Shown here: positions 51,518 through 62,100 of the stretch, in pieces
Layout: the number at the start of each line of letters is the position of its first letter
Position numbering within the stretch: position 1 is the stretch's first letter
DNA from: Cyclina sinensis
Lineage: Eukaryota > Mollusca > Bivalvia > Venerida > Veneridae
Direction of reading: 5' to 3'
Length of the DNA: 64,000 nt
NCBI GenBank assembly: GCA_012932295.1
Contig: JAAONU010000004.1
Span: forward strand, 10,664,630-10,728,629
Translations under genes and position numbers: made by a program
The notes under the pieces: model-generated
The model's input: the letters and a program-made list of their open reading frames with translations, nothing else
What the model was told of the DNA's origin: nothing
The model's database searches: none

Positions 51518-53722
51518 ATGGCAAACGAATTTCTCATTTCCAAGTGGAAGATTTGGTACAAGTCCCTGGATGTTAACCACGATGGAAAGATATCACGTGA
51601 AGACGTAGAGGAATCACGGTAAGGGTCAATTCAGTGTCACGTACACTGAAAAGAATATATATATATTTAGGAAATAGATTTTAAGTTTGAGTGTTCTACC
51701 GTCAAATATAGCACGGTGTCGAGTTCAGATGCGTATTAATTTAATCAAGAAGGCAGTAGGCCTGAGTGATTAAATAATTACGCATCTGAACGAGATACCG
51801 TGCTATATTCGACGGTAGAACACAAAAACTTTAAAATCTATTTCCATTCTAACACATATGTATAGTTATAAGGGACACAATTATGTGCACTACTTATCGT
51901 GCCATATTGAACGGTTATTGACCCTGGCAGGCTATTCCGTTTACCCCGCTATTCATTCCCCACGTGAAAATGAAAACAATAAGGTTATTTTAGCTTATAA
52001 GTCAAAAATTTACGTTTAAATAAATATTGATAATTTTATCATAGACGAACATCAAAGAAGATAATTAAGTCCGAAACAATATTTCACTATAAACATATTT
52101 AAAAACAATTTTCGGTTTACAATGAAAATAATAACAGCCGAAAGTAGTTTGCAGTGACGTCAGTGGGTGCACGCTTTTTTTGCAGCGTTATCTAATATAT
52201 ATGATATATCACGCTCAATTCCTTCTTTGTTTATTGTCGGCGAATTGCGGATAGTGTTAGAATTATAAATATATATATTTTTATATTTTGTTTCTCGACA
52301 CATTTCGTAAACATTTTGAAATGGCCATTTTGACGGCATTAAATCAATTTCAAATGTTCTCAAGCAAGGAGATAGTTATCACACTAGATTCCATACACCC
52401 AGCTACACAATAAAGCTGCTTCAACTCCTGTTTGCTAAAAAGACCGAAAAAAACCGACTTGCTAAAACTCTCATTAAATTAAATGTATTGTGCGATATAA
52501 AACATTTAAACAATTTTCTGATAATGCCCACTTAAATAGACAATTCTAGAATACAGAAGTTTTCAAAGAAAAACATTTTTATTTATAATGCAGCACTGAT
52601 CGTTTGATAATATGATAATGATTTCAACCTAGTATTATCACTAGTCATTTAGCATTTTTAGTAAAATGTTTTTGCTTTAATGGTGTATTTCATTTGCTTA
52701 CAAAGGAGTTTCTGGTACTTTACGTCTTTGGTAGCTCAATCTTCTTTAGTTTATATATCATTAGCATCGGTTGTCCAACATCTCGTAGTGAGATCTGTTA
52801 TTGGTTATCAAGGATAGCGTATGACGTAGAGATCCATGGCTTTTTTCATGATAATTTTTGAACACTGATGCTTAATACCAACTTCTATCCGTTTAAATTC
52901 AACCGCGTCACTAGCTACTGGTACTCATACAGACATATTCAATATCGGAACCAGGCAATTGCCATTTTGTTATCACGTGACTTTGTGCAATAACAGAGGA
53001 TAATATACCTGGAAAAAGTAATAATGCGATGATTTTTTTGCCTAGTATTTGACTTTTGATTGTTTCAGCTTTCAAAAAAGCAGTACCACTTAGGTCAGTA
53101 ACAAAGTTCAGTTTCTTCTGTAGCGGTAAATATTAATTGACACCATTTATGTGAAAAAATCGTTTTACATCTTCAGCTTTGTCAGGGCTTACTGTCTAAA
53201 TGTTAAAAAATAAATTGTATAAAACTTTGCATAAACATTATCCAAACTTGTAAGCCTTTTTTTTCCTCATTTATCCACAGGAGCAAATTTTCTGAGCTTC
53301 ATCACCTGACTGCTGACCAGAAGAAGCATGTAGAAGAAAGCTTTGAAAAATGGTGGAATGACTATATCTTCCGAGGGAAACAAGGCGAAATTTCAGAACA
53401 AGAATTTGTTGACACTCTAAACAATGACTTTAAAGCAGACAAAAAGAAGTTTACTGCAACCATGCAGGAGTGTTTTGACACTTTATTTAAGGTCATTGAT
53501 ACAAATCAAGATAGGTCAATCTCAGAGGATGAGTTCCTTAACGCCTTCAAAGCTTATGGTCACGAGAACGTTGCTTTGGATACAAAGTTCTTCAAGGCCT
53601 ACAAGCCGGTTGATGGACTTGTTCCTATGAAAGACATTGTGACATCATGGGTAGATTTTACAACCAGCGATGACGCATCCAAACCAAGTGTTGTGAAAAC
53701 AGCTTTTGAATCTGGTGTTTAG
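51518..53722 (+). CDS. SCP: Sarcoplasmic calcium-binding protein, paralogue 3
   Basis: Coding exons 51518-51618 and 53281-53722 give 180 aa. The 1.66 kb intron (CG/gtaagg ... ccacag/G) interrupts codon 34 in phase 2 as in the neighbours. Loop 1 (D-V-N-H-D-G-K-I) and loop 3 (D-T-N-Q-D-R-S-I) keep calcium ligands; loops 2 and 4 do not. The helix before loop 3 differs from the other copies ('CFDTLFKVID' against 'FFDVID'). The ATG is 2 nt behind an acceptor (tttacag/aa), so an untranslated first exon exists upstream. A palindromic element sits inside the intron (51671-51845). AATAAA occurs at 54161. Same orientation and structure as the two genes upstream, hence a tandem array. Confidence 0.9.
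51671..51845. mobile_element. Foldback/MITE-like palindrome in the SCP3 intron
   Basis: The arms begin 'gaaatagattttaa' and end with the complement 'ttaaaatctatttcc'. They pair over about 75 bp ('gttctaccgtcaaatatagc', 'cagatgcg') around a loop of about 20 bp near 51748. It lies 52 bp inside the intron. Sequence differs from the palindrome at 21911. Confidence 0.65.
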
Positions 53723-54160
53723 ATTAAGTAGATATTCCAAATATAATTATCCGACCAAATGTTTGCATATTCATGAACCACCTAACAATTAAAAAATCTG
53801 TATCACAACAGAATAATTTGATAGTTGCAATCATAATTAAGCCTGTGTATTTCTAAAACTTACTACAACTCGGACACGTTTCGAAGATGTACTGTTTTTG
53901 TGATAATATGTGAGTACACTTAAAATGAAAATGTGTCCCTCAAACATCATGAACATTTACTCAGCTTGAATACTCACTTCTTATTGGACCATTCTAAAGC
54001 TCTATAGATTTTTTTAACAAATATGTTTAAAAGAGTCTTAATTTTATGTTAACATTTACAATACTGTCCTCAAGTTTTCCTGTTTTAATTTTATGTACCG
54101 GTCACCTGATCATTCTTTCATGAAAATTTACTTTAACCAGTGTTGTGATGGATTGTTTAG

Positions 54161-54166
54161 AATAAA
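54161..54166 (+). promoter_or_regulatory. Candidate polyadenylation signal of SCP paralogue 3
   Basis: AATAAA, 439 bp after the stop and upstream of the repeat insertion cluster. Plausible by position only. Confidence 0.5.
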
Positions 54167-54567
54167 GTATGAATTACAATCTTTTTGGACCTTTCTGTGT
54201 TTGACTATTTGTCCCACCGATTACTGCATTGACTGCGTTAGCAGATAAACAAACAAAGCAAAGCTCAATTTCAGCTGACGGGAATTGAACCCACGTTTTC
54301 CGGGAACGAAGTCCCACACAGCACGAGAATGTGTACGCGCATACATACCACGTAAAATTGAAGGCATTGGTTAAAAAGGATTCAGTCCAACTGGACTTCT
54401 TGAATTAGGTTGTTACTAGTATTAAAGATTTTTCCGAAGCACCCTGCAGAGATTAGTTTTTTTTAGTTTGTGAACGATAGTATAAGACACAGAAAGCACA
54501 CCATTCCAAAGACACCCCTGGTTCTTCTCCATGCTCATCGTATAGTACTTACACATGGAACCACGCT

Positions 54568-55006
54568 TTAAAGCGACTGACACACAAAATTTTACTGAAT
54601 TTTTTTATTCTTTCAAATTTAAGAGGATTTAATATACTATGGAAAAAGTATAATATTATGCTTCTATACACCATGAAAATTGAAAAAAAATGTTTTGACT
54701 TTACCAGGATTCGAACCCACGACCTTTCGGTCAGTAAAATATAGAGCGACGACTTAGCCCGCTGAGCCACGGCGTCTGGTTATTACATTGCCTCAAAATT
54801 AATCTTATAGCTATAGTATTTACCCCGTGACTAACGGGGTAAATATTTTACCGATAAAAGTGTGTAAAACTTTATATTTTGATGTTTTTCTGTAACAAAA
54901 ACTGAGTCAGTTACTTAGTTTAAATATGTTCTTCACGATTACAGCAAGAATTTCAAGATGTATAAACATTTTCTTTTTATCATCGTCTGTGAGTCAGTCG
55001 CTTTAA
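54568..55006. mobile_element. TTAA-flanked non-autonomous element with 15 bp inverted ends
   Basis: Ends AGCGACTGAC(A/T)CACA face each other, each bordered by TTAA (54568-54571, 55003-55006). Duplicated TTAA is the target of piggyBac-type elements. Inside is a tRNA-like sequence at 54706-54780 and a small palindrome ('taccccgt'/'acggggta', near 54822-54845). No transposase is encoded. It interrupts an older repeat, so it inserted later. Confidence 0.7.
54706..54780 (-). pseudogene. tRNA-like sequence (Leu/Ser type) within the TTAA element
   Basis: On the minus strand, box A (GTGGCTCAGCGGGCTAAG) and box B (GGGTTCGAATCC) match the internal pol III promoter consensus. An ACCG-AAA-GGT hairpin just before the T arm resembles the long variable arm of Leu/Ser tRNAs. 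The acceptor stem does not close properly, so this is a SINE head or tRNA relic rather than a working tRNA. Confidence 0.5.
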
Positions 55007-55090
55007 TGACTCGTCAAAAAGAGAATGGGAATAGTTAATACATGGATTACCAGTCAGTCGCGTTTGAACTAGGCCACTGATCTACGCCAT

Positions 55091-56407
55091 GGCCGGGTAT
55101 AAACGGTTGTGGTCTTAAAAAAAACTGAATCTCGAAACAATATAAAAAACCCTCATCCGTTTTATTGTCAAACTGCTTATTGTCAAACATTCTTTTATAT
55201 ATCGACTGGGTCTTAATTCTACATGCTTAGTCGAAACAATTGCCTCGGCGGGGAGAGGAGTAGGGCTACGGCTGGCACTATTATAGTGAGGTAATTCCTA
55301 TTTTAATAAGAATGAGTCGCCAATAGAGGTTGTTGCTGAGGTGTGCGAAGTAGAACCTCAGCAACAAACATTCGGATGACCACCCTTCTCTCCTCTCGCC
55401 ACGACCGCAACAAAACATCAAAACAAGGTCTTCCCACTGACCTATATTTATTTGACCTTGACCTCTGAATGACCTTTACCTTGAAGATCCAATTGTCCAA
55501 AAATTTAAACATTGACATAACTTCTTTATCAGATGCATCAGAAAGAAAATCCAACAATAGTACAATTCAAATCCGCGACCATCGGCTTGAAAGAAAGGAT
55601 AGATAAAGCAATATCAACTTCGTCATATCTGTCAGATATTCGCTAATTCTTGTCCGCTTCGAGTATCCAGTTCGCTATAACTTTTAATTCTCAAAATAGC
55701 TTTGCAAGTTGCTTACACTAAAAGAAGCGGGAAAATGCTTAACGTGTTCAAATATGTATCTTATTATCAGTCATTTCCAACAGAAAAGAAATAAAGAAAA
55801 ATATACCTTTTTCTTTCAAAGATGGCGGCGTTTGTTTACAAAATGAGGGATACGACGCAGTTGTGATTGCCAGCCTGTTCTTGGATGGATAAAATGGCGT
55901 AGTACGATATTTAAAAGTGTTTTAAGCTTAACAGGCTGTTTAAGTATATCTATCTATACATTACTGTTTGGTTCGACTGTCATACTCTCGCCGAAAAATC
56001 TACCTACTCCCACAAAAAATAAGAATTAAAAAAAATATTTAAAAAAAATAAAGAACGCACAATAATTTACGATAGCTCTTTCTGGAATTTAGCGACTGCT
56101 ATTCAATACAAGCTGATCCACGTTGTTGCGGGTTGTGACTTGGTCTTGCTATAAACAAAATAACTGCGATACGGGCGGAGTAATACTTGTCGCTGTTGCT
56201 AGACGATGGAAACTTAAAGGGCAGCATTGTTATTTAAAATGATTTGTGGAAAATAATTTAGTGGTTTTAGTTCTCACGATATGTGAAGGTTATAGTTCAT
56301 AAATCACAAGTTTTACTGGTAATTACTAGTAAATACGACCACCTGGCCCCTAGAAACTTCGCAACTTACCTAGGTAACTGATTTTTTTAAAATAACAATA
56401 TAAAATT
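55091..56407. other. Non-coding DNA
   Basis: AT-rich spacer. An 84-codon minus-strand frame at 55303-55557 has no recognisable family. Confidence 0.4.
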
Positions 56408-56522
56408 AACACATGTCTCTCAGGGAAAAGGGTATATTAGCACCCCGAGAACTGAAATAACTAAATGTTTTTTTTCAGTTCTCGGGTTGCTAATATGCAC
56501 TATTACCCTGAGAGGCATGTGT
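56408..56522. mobile_element. Foldback/MITE-like palindrome
   Basis: Two arms of about 50 bp ('aacacatgtctctcaggg' to 'cgagaactgaaa' and the complement) pair with a handful of mismatches around a 15 bp T-rich loop. A poly-T run follows. A weaker echo ('attactccgagagccat') lies at 56580-56596. Confidence 0.65.
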
Positions 56523-56987
56523 TTTTTTTTTTATTATACCGAACGAACATTTTAATGTAATTTTTCACCGCTATGCATTATTACTCCGAGAGCCATTCAT
56601 CATTGCTTTTTATCATACCAAAATGTACTTTATGCCCAGCTAAAAATGTTTACCTAATGAAGACTATCGTTTGGTAAGTCTGTGTTATCAAGACGTTTGG
56701 TCAGAAAGTCTTATTGCAAGACGCTTTATACACTGCTGTGCACATTGCAAGCGTCTGAGACACGCAGAGCAGAGCGGCCAGTGGAAAGAACTAGAACATT
56801 ACGTTTTCTTTAGTCTATATAGATTACTCGCCCCTGGGGAATATTGCAAAAACATATTGACCGAGTGATATTCATTTCCAGGATGATAGATCGAAATAAC
56901 ACCATGTGACGTCACATTAGGCTATATAGTAAAAGTTTACGTGAGGTATAATAAAAACGTATATTCATACTTCTGTAAAAACACATG

Positions 56988-58260
56988 ACCTCCACAAAAA
57001 TCAAAAGTTACCTGTCTGGAAAATGAAATATATACTCCTCACAAAAAGTCAAGCAGCAAAATCATTTCTTTCTCATTTTGGTCCTATGACACATATATTC
57101 ACATAAGTATACATGTGAAGAAAAGCACGTAATCATTGCAACCTAACAGCGTTAATACTCAACACAAGATGCACGTGCAAAACGAGAAGTCGGCAATTGA
57201 TGTTTTGGGTACTATTTCACGTTATTCTATTGGTCAAATCAGACTGTTCAGACTGAGTTTCGTTTTATGCTTCGTCATTGCACTTATTAAAAAGAAAAGA
57301 AAACCCAGGCTAGTTTCTGTACAGTTTTCATTAGTGACAATGGTTCGGCGAGTTTTGACAGAAGTTGAGGTGGCTCATGCCATTGGAAAGCTTCAGGGTG
57401 GTGTTTCCCAGAGTGACGTTGCTATGCAGCTCGGCGTCCACAGAAGCGTCATTCACAGGGCCTTTCAACACTTCCAGGCAACTGGACAATTCTCGGCAAG
57501 GTCAAGAAGTGGTCGATCGGTACCTTGTCATTTCTGCAAGGCGCCAACGCTTTGTGACCGCCAGAAGACTGCAATCCGACCTGGAATCTGCCACAGGAAC
57601 CAGACTTTCCACTCAAACTGTGCGGAACAGGCTTCACCAGGCTGACTTCCGTTCACGCCAACCAGCACAACGGGTCCCCCTGAGTCAGCGTCAGACTCGT
57701 CTTAACTGGGCTCGCCAACATGCAAGTTGGAGGCTGATTCAGTGGAGAAGAGTTCTTTTTACTGATGAGTCCAGATTCAGTTTGGATTTCAATGATGGGC
57801 GTCAGGAAGTTTGGAGACAGCCAGGGGAACGATTTGCGGCTTGTGCTATTGCAGAACACGACCGTTATGGGGGCGGCAGTTTGATGGTTTGGGGAGGCAT
57901 CTGGGCTGGAGGACATATAGATCTTGTGCTGTTCCGGAGAGGCACGCTGAATGCTGAACGCTACTTAAATGACGTCATCAGGCCTCAAGTGATCCCCCAA
58001 ATGAGGAAACTTGGTGATGAATACCTTTTCATGGATGATAATGCGCCATGTCACAGAGCACGAGTCATTCAAAATGAACTGAACGACAACAACGTCGCTC
58101 GCCTCATTGGCCAGCCCGTTCCCCAGACCTGAACCCCATCGAGCACGTGTGGGATATTCTTGGGCGAGCTGTTTATGGCATGCCCGTCCGTCCCCACACG
58201 AACCACTTTTTTACTTTCAAATTTGAAATGGCAGGGGCAGAGATACCTGAAATGACTTAA
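56988..58260 (+). mobile_element. Degraded Tc1-like transposon
   Basis: The block includes a 5' non-coding part (56988-57339) shared with the fragment at 63796-64000, and a transposase pseudogene. The shared block begins around 'cctccacaaaaatca' and includes 'tactcctcacaaaa'. The 3' part of the transposase and the right terminal repeat are missing after about 58200. Confidence 0.8.
57340..58196 (+). pseudogene. Tc1/mariner (DD34E) transposase, broken
   Basis: The first frame from ATG 57340 gives an N-terminal helix-turn-helix typical of Tc1 (around 'GGVSQSDVAMQLGVHRS'). The frame is lost near 57520, where a short piece linking 'SGR' to 'DRYL' is missing. The second frame supplies the DDE domain: first Asp in 'FTDESRF' (57764), second in 'MDDNAPCH' (58037). 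A one-base loss near 58100 then shifts the frame before 'SPDLNPIEHVWD', whose Glu is at 58141. Correcting for the lost base, 34 residues separate the last two catalytic residues, the Tc1 spacing. The usual 40-60 C-terminal residues are absent. Not functional. Confidence 0.92.
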
Positions 58261-59070
58261 AAGGAATCAGCCTGTTAAAACTTAACTATTCTTCATTTTT
58301 TTTGTTATATTCAAAGGTTAGGGAATTTTTTTGGTCCTAAAACTACAAAGCTTACTTTAAGCTTTTTAAAGACACTAGAGATGAAAATAGATTTTTATAT
58401 AGCAATCTGTATCAAGATAATAACGAAGAAATGTTATTTTAAGTGGAACAACAACAAAACACTAAAAAAACAACAACAACTTTACCAATTATAATTTTAA
58501 TTCAAATTTAAAAACAAATTATTATATTATTAATTGAATAAAAGTGGATAAAGCTATAAATCCGTACTGAACAGTTCTGGAAAATATTAAGCATTATAAG
58601 AATAAAATAGGAAGTAAACATTTCAAAGTCACTGTTTTCTTTGTCTGACCCTAAACACTTCAGTAATCAGCATGTAATCATTCAAAATTATAAAAGAAAC
58701 TAATGACCGCTGAGAATAAAACAATGTGATTTCAAACACGGTACCAATTTACCCCACCCACTTCATGAGAAAGATATCAAAGAAAATTCCGAAAGATATC
58801 AATTGAACTTCAATTTAGGCAAAATAAATTTTATTGTGTCATTGTTCTTTATATATCAGCTAAATATGAAAGAGGTTTACCTTGAAGTTCTGGAACATTA
58901 ATTATTGAAATTGTTGATTTTCAATTCAAGTAAACCTACCGTGTTTAAAAGCATTAAAACTTCAATACTAAAAGCGGAATAAATTCTGTCTAATTCCTTT
59001 CTAAAGTAAAGTTTTAAAAACAAAACTAAAAACAAAACAAGCAAAAACTAAAGAAAAGCATGTCTTGAGT
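58261..59070. other. Region downstream of the kinase gene
   Basis: Non-coding AT-rich DNA. A minus-strand AATAAA at 58830-58835 is a possible polyadenylation signal for the kinase gene, about 325 bp after its stop. AAC triplets lie at 58449-58482. Confidence 0.4.
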
Positions 59071-59164
59071 GGGGAACGAACCTACGGCCTCATATCAATT
59101 AGATTAATTGAACTGAGTACTTTTCAGTAAGTAGGTACTACATTACACTTCCACTACGCTAACT
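59071..59164 (-). repeat. tRNA-like SINE sequence abutting the kinase stop codon
   Basis: On the minus strand, TTAGCGTAGTGG (59163-59152) fits box A, and GTAGGTTCGTTCCCC (about 59085-59071) is close to box B, about 75 bp apart. 'TGAGT' and 'ACTCA' could close the stem. The kinase frame ends at the TAG inside this box A. Confidence 0.45.
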
Positions 59165-62100
59165 CACTTTGCAAAGTATCCCAGATAAAATCTCAGTAAG
59201 CTTTAAAATATCTATAACAATTGCTTGAGCATCGTTTTCATTTTCGTCTAATATTTTTTTACAAAAATCTGTTTTTTGAAAATCTACAAGTTTTACTTCG
59301 GCTTTGACGGTTCTCAACCAATAACCTCTAGGTCCAGTAATAATATCCCCTGTCTCGTCCCATTCCGAGTTGTCTATATCAGGTACAGGTAAAAGATTGG
59401 AACAAGCTATATTCAACTTGTTTGTATTTGGAGAACGATGTAATCCGAATGACTGGGATGCACTGAGGTCATGTTCTGCTAAAGGATGAGTTCCGACACC
59501 ATCCGATTTCTTTGTTGGATGCTTTTGCAGAGAATGAGAACCAAGACTCTCCGATTCTACTCTTTGGATCAATTGCGGTGGCTGAGCAAATGATTCAGGC
59601 GAGATAATGTTTGCACATTCATTACAAACACAAGAAACTCCTCTAGTCTTTGCAGTACTTTGACTCGAGTTATTAATTGCACAGTCCTGCTTCACTGTTT
59701 CACAATGATCGTACGTTAACAACAACGAGGCAGCATTGAATCTCCATTGTTTTTCTGGACTAAACACCCGGCGAAGAGCGTCTAGCTGATCCAGAATTTT
59801 TAATATGGCGTCGACTCTGAGTTTCGTACCGTCATGAAAGAAATTTGAGATTTCTTTGACAACTTGTTCTGCACTAAATCCGCGGGCCTCATTCTTGTGT
59901 AAAACTGTATAGCTTCCCGTCGCCTTGTCATATTTCTGAAAAGAGGTAAATTGGTAATAAAGAGCAAATGGCAAATGATTTAAGCCTCGCCGTATATAAT
60001 AGACTTACTTTTTAGTTCGTCAGATAAATTGTTTTTGTCTGGAAAATTATTCGCGTCAAAATGATGAAATTTTATTTTCGGAATACACACTAGCTTTTAA
60101 AGTAATTTTATCAATCTTATTAAAGTGGCCGTACTGTAATGGTGCTGCTACGCAAATAAGGTTCTATATACAAGGACAATGTAAAAAGACATACTTTGTA
60201 ACCATCAATCCTGAATTTCAGATCCTGGTTTTGCCCGCCTATACATCGTTGATGACGTAAACTGTCGTCAGCTAAATTTTCCTTTTTTGGACGCTTGCCA
60301 AGTTTAATATCTAGTATACTAGGGCGGTCGTAGCTGCACACCAAATTTTCCAGAACTATAAAACTTGCTTTGCTGTTAAGGTTTGTAACAGAATCAATAC
60401 TCATACTGTTAAACATCTACAACAAAAAATATCCAGCAAATCTGTGTCTTACCACTTAATTCTTCAACTGTAAACGGTTAGATTTTACAAATTCGAGGTT
60501 ATTTGTAGATTTTTAGTGATTATATATGGCAAACATTATCGACATTTTAAATATCCTGCCGACATCATCACAGCCACGATGCGGCCATCTTGAATAACAA
60601 TAATGAACCACAGCTGTTACAACAACGACATTTTAGCAAAACATTTTCTATGGATAGAATATTGAAACATTTACAAACATAGACTGGTCACGTGTCATAC
60701 ATATCTAGACGCTTATTCATTAAAGTGTTCAGTTATTAACGGTTAATAACACAAGGATATTTCTTGTTTGCTGACTTTCCCAGATGCCTGTTGATTTGTG
60801 ATAAATACTCAAACAATGCTTGCTCCATTCCTCAAGCTGAGACTTTGTTTCCCTACAAAATAAGAAGACCTCTTATTACAGAATACCAAAAAGCATTTGT
60901 TTGTGATGTGAACCTCGTTTTCGTGTAAAAGAAAATGCAGGTTCGATCTCCGTCCATGTCAGCTAAAGATTTTCACGAATAACATCTTTAAAAGCCCAAG
61001 TGCTTACCGGAAGGAATATGAAGTAAGTTACAAGGCCTACAAACTCTTCATTAACAATGTTAAATGAGTATTTTATTGTAATGAGAAGTGCTTATTTTAA
61101 ATCTTACACAATTACTTCCTAGTTTCTTATATAAGAAATATCGGACTTAATGTAAATGTAAAGAATGACTTTTGTTTACTATATTGCAGGCTGTTTTTCT
61201 GGTCACCATTTGAACGATGCGGTCAGCTCAAACTTAGGCGTGTACTCTATTACGAGGTGTGTGTAACGAAAATCTTTAGTAACACTGATTTGTTTATCAT
61301 ATATCTTTTGGCTGCATAGTGACAATGAAGAAATTGTACGAGGTGTAATAACTAGTACACCACTGAAGGCCTGTTAGCACTATAATATGCAACAAACACT
61401 GAACTAACCCCAGTTTTCAGTGAGTATATGGGACAGTGTGATAACAAGAAGTACTCAGTGGTGTGAACTATTTTATAAATAACGCGTGTTTTTACCAAAC
61501 GGAAATCCACTGAGTGATATTTGATCGTGACGTTAGTATCCCGCTTTGAAGTAGTTGTTAAAGTTGCAGTCAGCTCAAACCGTGGGTAGTTTAAAAGTGT
61601 GTTTCTACAAATTTATGAAGAAATAGAAGTTTAACCCTTAACATGCTAAATATCTAAAATAGACTTGTCCATCTTTCAATTTGGACAGATCCATTAATTG
61701 TTTATGGGGGTGCTTATTGAAAATTTACTGACTGATTGGCGAATAGTGCAGACCATGGATGTGCAGGCTGATCTTGGTCTGCACTGGTCACAAAGGCAGA
61801 GTCAGTTGCCTCCAGCAGGGTAAAGGTTAAAGTGTCGGACAGGAAGAAAGTAACGTACCTGGTTTTCAAGATACTATTTTCATACTGTCCATAACCATTC
61901 AATGTTTTGGGTTTTCTGTCGTCTGCACTGCCACTGCAGAATCCTATTGTTTCACTAATAACATTGCACCTTTCTGCGACAGGGCGTGGAATTCTAGCTC
62001 TGAAATGATTCTGGCCACCAACAGTCTCAAAAGTGACAGATATATCACCTGTAATTTAATTAAATATTTGCACATTTTGAAAAAAAGCATGACAAACTGT

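Larger units (their letters stand above)
54433..55090. repeat. Dispersed repeat with tRNA-like end, copy 2, interrupted
   Basis: 54433-54560 matches 11344-11465 in word order ('ccgaagc.ccctgca', 'ccctggttctt', 'catgctca'). The match resumes at 55007 ('tgactcgtcaaaaagagaat' against 'gtctcatccgaaagacaat') and runs into 'ggattaccagtcagtcgcg', parallel to the tRNA-like part of copy 1. The gap between the halves is the TTAA-flanked element at 54568-55006. Confidence 0.65.

Noticed and set aside
54268..54345. Second tRNA-like sequence on the minus strand ('gggttcaattccc')
   Set aside because: A box B-like word is present but no box A or stems can be drawn with confidence.
56907..56914. CRE palindrome TGACGTCA, also at 25187 and 34817
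   Set aside because: Eight-base words without a linked promoter; not evidence of regulation.
60930..60965. Box B-like word 'ggttcgatctcc'
   Set aside because: No box A at a suitable distance; a single short match is expected by chance.
61714..61902. 62-codon minus-strand frame as a separate gene
   Set aside because: Its first part is exon 2 of the kinase gene; the rest is intron and the TTAA MITE.
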